Source: Anas platyrhynchos
Lineage: Eukaryota > Chordata > Aves > Anseriformes > Anatidae
Direction of reading: 5' to 3'
DNA: 64,000 bases
NCBI RefSeq assembly: GCF_047663525.1
Contig: NC_092588.1
Coordinates: forward strand, 106,101,001 to 106,165,000
In this document: positions 59,301 to 64,000 of the stretch, one piece after another
Layout of the letters: the number at the start of each line of letters is the position of its first letter
How positions within the stretch are numbered: the first letter of the stretch is position 1
Program-made: the position numbers and the translations under genes
The notes under the pieces: model-generated
The model's input: the letters and a program-made list of their open reading frames with translations, nothing else
Databases searched by the model: none
What the model was told of the DNA's origin: nothing

Positions 59301-61395
59301 TTCTATCCTAAAAGCTTTCCTTCTGTAGGAGGATTGAAATAACCTGTATCTTATGTCTGCTTTTGTGGCCATGATGCACCAAAATAATATATAACTCAAG
59401 CATACAACTGATGTTACTGTAAGAAAACAAGAGTGGCTGTATGAATGTAGCAGTTTTGTTACTTATGTTTATCAGGGACACATATGGGTTAAATAGAAAA
59501 GAGTATTAGGACTATTCAGACTTCATGTAGATACATGTTTAATGAAAAAGGTAGGTGAAATTGAGTGCAATATCCACTAAGCCATAGGTGTATGACAAGA
59601 AGTGAGAAATAAATGATGTTACTTAATTGCAGGCATGCAGATAAATTGTTTGGGATTTACACTTCCGAAATTTGTGTTGATTTCATGTAGCTTTCCCTTC
59701 CTTCAGTAAATGTGGCACTAGAAATTTTCACCCCTCTTCCTACCAAATAGCTTATTTTGGAATATAGACAGTCAATGAACTTATCTTACAGAAACTAAAT
59801 TTACACTGTAATAGGTAACAATTTTACCCGAGATTCTCTTTATCTAAATGGTTCAGTGAGTCAATTAAGAACAATGCAATTTCAGGTAAGACATATAGAG
59901 TTCCTGTTACGACAGTCATTTGAAATGTGTACAGGGTTAATAACTCAGGTAGAATGACTGTTTTGATTCCAGATGAAAGTTTTACTTTCAAGACAGGTCA
60001 TCCATCTGTTAATAAGAAAGATTCTGCCTAGGCTAAGTTGATTTGTTACATAATTTTGGAAGATCTTTGGTATGAACTTCAGGTTGTCCACAGGGTCAAT
60101 ATTAGTGGAGCACTATGTTGGAACATAAACATTTAATCTGTAGATAATTTTACATTGATGACAGATAAGGCATTTGGACTTAACAGCTACTTATTATGCA
60201 AGTCTGCCTTGTATTTGTTGCAGAATACTAAATTTCTGTTGAGAGTGGTCAAGCCTTGTGGTTTTTCGTTAGTGGTGGTGGTTTTTATTTTTTTCCCCTC
60301 TCTATTGCATGGAGGAAATTCCTGGCTTATTTTTCTTTAGAATCTTCAAATTTTCAGGATTTTCCTGGTGAATAAAGGCCATCCATGCTGTGTGTTCATG
60401 CTTTTCTAACTTGCTACTTACAATATAGGTGTACTAAAAGTCATGTCACTAAAAAATACATTTTCTTGGTGTCCTTAATTGTTGCAGCTCTAATTTGTAA
60501 TGCTAGTTCAGTTGCTTCTCTTGCAGACAGCCAAATTAGATTTGCCTTTGTGATGAAATGTGGTAATTAACTTTAACCAGGACAATCATCTCATGCTCTT
60601 AGAGCTACAAGAGTTGTTAAGAATACGTCAGTTCAGTTAAAACGTAGTTTCAGTGCTTACCTGAAAGCCTCATATATTCCATGAGTGTAACCTAAAGGAT
60701 TTATCACTTTTTGTTCGAGACTTCCTACTGCATTCATGAAAATGTCAACATTTAAGTTTTATGCAGAATCTGCTTCTTTTTAGGGAGGTCACTTTTATAA
60801 TTTGTACAGTCATTTCATGCTGCCCCCATTCTCCATCTCTGTACCTGCTAGATCTTACGTATTGGGAATGGTATCTTATTTTTCTGCGTTGAGGCAGCAA
60901 GGGGGATGCACCTTTTAATTTTCTTACCTACTATACAGTCTGATCAACTAAAGGGACCTTTTCACTTTCTTGTGTTTTGTTAGTTTAGTTTGATGTCAAG
61001 TAACAACTACCCAAGTGCCTGCTGAGAGCATAGAAGGAAAGAATCTTCTGGAGCTTGATATTCCTGTGGAATTTACTTTTAAAGATGTTAAGTATATATC
61101 TGCAATGAGATTAAAAAAAAAAAGAAAAAAAAACAAAAACCATGAAACATGTTGTTTTGCTTTTCAAATAAGATTACTCAGTATTGAAAATAGAAATTTT
61201 TCTTTTTGATCTAATATTTCTCCCAAATTGAATATTATACTCAAGTCAATACACATGTTTGTGACTTTGACTTTTTTTTTTTTTTTTAGGTAAGGTACAC
61301 AATCCCGAATGGAATAGAAATGAAATTCCACATAGCTGTGGGGAGCTTTGTGGAAAGAAGAGACAGACTTTGGACTGCCCACATCTTTGTAACAT
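43780..61395 (+). CDS. NFX1: NFX1, nuclear transcription factor X-box binding 1 (5' part; continues past the window)
   Basis: NFX1 is a nuclear and RNA-associated regulator first described as an X-box (MHC class II promoter) binding protein. It carries a RING, a series of NFX1-type zinc fingers and a C-terminal R3H domain. Coding exons here: 43780-43804, 53452-54498, 57371-57532, 58976-59053, 61290-61395; all phases agree. That is 1,418 nt, about 472 residues of a protein of roughly 1,100. It begins MAEARLGAG (human MAEAPPVSG). Residues about 9-357 are polar and low-complexity, with RGAKPKK as in human. The RING occupies about 371-427 and the first NFX1-type finger follows. The fingers and R3H exons after intron 5 are not in the window. 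Human comparison is from memory. Confidence 0.94.
45330..46330 (-). mobile_element. Avian LTR, about 1.0 kb, CTGCAG-rich family (antisense copy)
   Basis: On the plus strand it runs TGTGGTGGTTTTACTC ... GTGAACCCAGTGCA. Possible target duplication gaaat/gaact (one mismatch). The interior holds many 'gggctgcag' and 'ctccagca' units, which generate long open frames on both strands. It lies in NFX1 intron 1. Confidence 0.7.
46690..47375 (+). mobile_element. CR1 LINE fragment
   Basis: Sense CR1 with 'gcagagagggaccttggggt', 'ccagttctgggctccccact' and the 3' end 'tccaacctcagccattcagt'. It lies in NFX1 intron 1. Confidence 0.85.
47955..50640 (-). mobile_element. Long CR1 LINE, interrupted by a 0.5-kb insertion
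   Basis: Antisense CR1 from its 3' end ('tcacagaatcataaaatggt') to about 48805, and again from about 49335 ('gaccacaccacacagcttgg') to about 50640. The two parts are contiguous in CR1 order. About 2.1 kb of CR1 remains, all with broken frames. Confidence 0.85.
48805..49335. mobile_element. Insertion nested in the CR1 (probable solo LTR)
   Basis: Non-CR1 sequence splits the element between 'cagcgtgtt' and 'gttgaccac'. Segments such as 'cagcttgagctgggttcctc' look like an avian LTR. Candidate termini are TGTTAGGGGG near 48808 and TTGTTACA near 49316. No clean target duplication was found. Confidence 0.45.
51230..53110 (-). mobile_element. CR1 LINE fragment (ORF2 region)
   Basis: Antisense CR1 running from about 'ggctgaacagtcccaactct' through 'ggtcattaatgaagatgtta' to upstream ORF2-derived sequence near 53100. 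It ends only about 350 bp before NFX1 exon 2. All frames are interrupted. Confidence 0.8.
53452..54498 (+). CDS. NFX1: NFX1 coding exon 2
   Basis: 1,047 nt encoding the polar N-terminal region. Contains [20 protein letters not shown], aligning with human ADPRGAKPKK and a following GRG. It ends KNKETHTG, matching human KNVETHTG. Acceptor tttttag, donor gtaagc. The open frame extends past the donor into the intron and upstream of the acceptor; both extensions are non-coding. Confidence 0.94.
55842..56462 (-). mobile_element. Truncated copy of the CTGCAG-rich LTR family
   Basis: Shares 'ccccacgggtggg', 'caccacaggctgcagggga' and 'cttcactgactttggtgtct' with the 45330 copy, but lacks its first half. 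It ends near CCCAACACA. It lies in NFX1 intron 2. The open frames across it are not genes. Confidence 0.65.
57371..57532 (+). CDS. NFX1: NFX1 coding exon 3 (first part of RING)
   Basis: Begins [20 protein letters not shown], then [20 protein letters not shown], nearly identical to human NFX1. It carries the RING metal ligands up to the FHLNC segment. Acceptor tgcag, donor gtagat. 162 nt. Confidence 0.97.
58240..58315 (+). mobile_element. CR1 3'-end remnant
   Basis: 'gatgatcttgaagatctttt' followed by 'ccaacctaattgatt' matches the sense CR1 3' terminus. Confidence 0.6.
58976..59053 (+). CDS. NFX1: NFX1 coding exon 4 (end of RING)
   Basis: A 78-nt exon reading [20 protein letters not shown] then TYTCFC. 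It supplies the last Cys pair of the RING (CPAC). Acceptor cacag, donor gtgagt. Confidence 0.96.
61290..61395 (+). CDS. NFX1: NFX1 coding exon 5 (start of NFX1-type fingers)
   Basis: Reads [20 protein letters not shown] then [15 protein letters not shown], matching human [20 protein letters not shown]. It starts right after a pyrimidine run and ttag, and its donor is gtaagt. 106 nt, ending in phase 2. Confidence 0.95.
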
Positions 61396-64000
61396 GTAAG
61401 TAAATGTCATGTGACAATTGAACTTCAGAAAACTTCTGAAGACTGTATTTGAATTCTTTTTGACTGTAGGTCTACAGGTGTATCTGGTATATAGCTCAAC
61501 TGAAGCTTGAAAGAAATAGAGGCTATTTGTGGTAGTGTAAAGTGAATTCATATCAGAGGATGTACAGGAGGTCAGATGCAACAGTTGTATCAACATTTCA
61601 ATCCTATTGTAGGAGCTGAACCAGCTGCGTAACTTGGTTTCAAGAACTTTAGTGGAAGTCAAGAAAGTAGTGAATAAAAGTAATTTAAATGTGTCTCCAC
61701 CAGAGATTTTTAGGTGCCTCTTTTCCTGTAATGGAACATGTATATCTTAATCTAAATAGTAGTGGTTCTTGATTTGACTAAAGGTCCACTTACTTCTATA
61801 CTTTGTTTTTCTTTTTTTTTTTTTTTTTTGGCTTGTAAACTGTTGAGGTTTAGAAGGCATTATATGTAATGCTTTTATCCGTTTGTTCAAACCACCAGCC
61901 TAATGAAACAAAATCCTTATGGAGATCGCAATCAGTATATGTAACTTGGATTGTTTTTATTAGCATTTATTTGTATAACTCCCTGAAGAGAGGCAAAGAC
62001 CAATTTTATTTTCAGTTTTGGATGTTTTCCTTAGGTCTTCTTTAGCAGTGTGGATGTAATATCGTATCCACAAGATTAACAGCACTAGGCCAGCTATTTC
62101 AATATACAACTGTTTGCTAGTCAGAAAAATTGTGTTTTTCTTAGCGTATCTGTCTTCATCTGACATACATGAAGACAAGTCTGTAATGACAGACTTATCA
62201 ACAGCTTTGAGAGCATTTGAAAAAGATCTCACAAAGGCAGTAACTGCAACTTTCCCTCTATTCTCTGTACTGTTTTAAGCCTAGATGTTTGGTTTTCCTT
62301 TGTAGGTCTTTGGTGCTGTAGTCTTCACAACAGTTGCAGAAAGTTTTTTGGAGCTGTATTGTCAAATCTAATACTTTTACTGTCAGGCAGATCTAAGTTT
62401 AATTTTTCTTATGTCTATCTGCATCTATCATCACAGCCTTTACGGTATGCCATTTCTCTAGAATAGCATATAACTGCAATAGCTTGTGAAAGAAATCATG
62501 CATGCTGAAGACAGAATCAAGGTTCAGCAAAAATAAGAGTATGAATGCACTGAACAGAACTTAATACTGAGGTCTTTGGTATCTGTTTTTTCTTTTTATT
62601 TTGTAACAGAGTTGTTTGTGTTTTTGGCTCTGTCCCTTAAAACACACTAAAACTCTGAGGTGTCATCAGTCTTTATCATGTAAAGAAAATTTTCTGCAAT
62701 TTCTCTGTGTGCCTGTGTAAAAGGATTAAATGAGTTTTGAATGTCTCTTAATCTTAAGTATTGGTTAAGTAAGTTCTGTGGTCTGTAGGTTCTTCATAAA
62801 CTTAATACCAGAACTACTTGTTAGAGAAGTAGTGTGTGAGTGCATACATCTACAGGGATCCATAAAGAATACTTATTTTTAAAGTCAGAAGTTTGGTTTC
62901 AAAAGACTGGTTGTGGCATTACTAGAATTCTGTTTGTAATAATAAAATGACACAGTCTCATTTAAAACAACTCAGAAATGCACATTAGCAAAACTTGTAG
63001 ACATGGAAATTAACTGTGTGGTACTTTCCTGACAGTAGGTCAGAAGGAGGCTCGCTATAAAGCTGCAGTCTCTTATTACAGATAAAAATAAAGATGGATC
63101 ACTGTTGATGAACTTCTGATATGACTCAATTATATTGCTCGTGGTTATGACAAGAGATGTACTGTTTTGTCCTTGCATAGTGACTGTACTTGGGGAATTT
63201 GGTAATTGTGTTGTAATTGGATAGGCTGCTGATGTTTTTTCAGTGTATTTGCTTGGCTTGTTTTGTTTCTTTTTTGTTTTGGGGTGTTTTTTTTTTTGTT
63301 TGTTTTAAGATAGGACATGTGGACTGGCCAGTTCTGATTTATGAGAACTGCTCTGGATGCAAGTTGCTGTATTCCCATAAGAAGGGGACTGGAAGCTGGC
63401 TAGGGAAGAACACAGACAAATTAGCTAAGTTTAATTTTACAAACCTAGGCTTGTCTGTGCCTTACGGAGCCCTTAAATGTGTAGGGGGACCATACAATGT
63501 TCCTTGACGTAGGAGGGGAGATCTGCTATTCAAGTAGAGGACTGGCATTTGTGATACACAGGAAATTGCAGTTGCTGATTAGAAAGAAAACTGAGACAGA
63601 CTTGCTGCAACCACCAAGGAAAAGAAGAAACTTCATAGAAAAGTTTTGGTCTGTAATTGTTGGTCAGTGAAGAAAGAAAACGCGTTAATGGTTTGGGCAT
63701 GTAATGTTTGAGGAATGAACACAGTTGAATTGATGCATGCCTGTAACTGAAGGGTAAAATGCTAAATATATAAGTAGCAACGTTACTATTAATTTGACAG
63801 GAATATGAAACTTTTCCTTCAACATCATTGTCTTAAAGTGTTTGAGACTTTTACAATTGTAGCCATCTCGATTATTTTTACATGAGTTAAAGTGCGTGAA
63901 TGTTCTGCAGGAGTAAAGACTTCATATATGATGTTTTCAGAATGTACTGCTCCATAAAAAAAATCTATATTTTTAGGTCATTGTGGTTTATTTCTGTAGG
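61396..64000 (+). other. NFX1 intron 5 (open at the window edge)
   Basis: AT-rich. No sequence resembling the next NFX1 zinc-finger exon was found, so that exon must lie beyond 64000. It contains an unexplained minus-strand open frame at 61960-62280. Confidence 0.6.

Overview
This is vertebrate nuclear DNA, almost certainly from a bird. The genes are vertebrate and intron-rich. The interspersed repeats are mostly CR1 LINEs, which are 5'-truncated and occur on both strands, plus avian-type solo LTRs. CpG islands sit only at the two promoters. I see no bacterial genes, rRNA, tRNA or CRISPR.

Left half (about 0.7-33.5 kb, minus strand): one complete gene, ICE1, the scaffold of the little elongation complex that drives snRNA gene transcription. 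I could trace all 20 coding exons by splice sites, reading phase and remembered similarity to human ICE1. They give a 6,759-nt coding sequence (2,252 residues plus stop), close to the human length of about 2,266. It runs from an ATG at 33406 in a CpG island to a stop at 1393. One exon of 4,749 nt holds 70% of the protein. Intron 3 is an AT-AC intron with textbook U12-type signals, lying between exons of 35 and 19 nt.

Middle (33.5-43.4 kb): no intact gene was recognised. On the minus strand, just upstream of ICE1, are two spliced exons of an ATAD2/ATAD2B-like AAA+ ATPase. They are broken by a stop and a frameshift and separated by an LTR insertion. The LTR copy is odd: an inverted 120-bp copy of its own left end is attached, and the whole compound is flanked by one 5-bp target duplication.

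Right half (43.4-64 kb, plus strand): the first five coding exons of NFX1, an RNA-binding and transcriptional regulator with a RING and NFX1-type zinc fingers. They start at a 25-nt exon in a second CpG island; the rest of the gene lies beyond the window. A 128-bp pure (TTCCC)n tract lies about 210 bp upstream of its ATG. Intron 1 is packed with CR1 and LTR copies.

ICE1 and NFX1 are divergently transcribed, with start codons 10.4 kb apart. ICE1 supports snRNA synthesis, and therefore splicing. The presence of a minor-spliceosome intron in its own transcript is the most interesting biological idea in the window.
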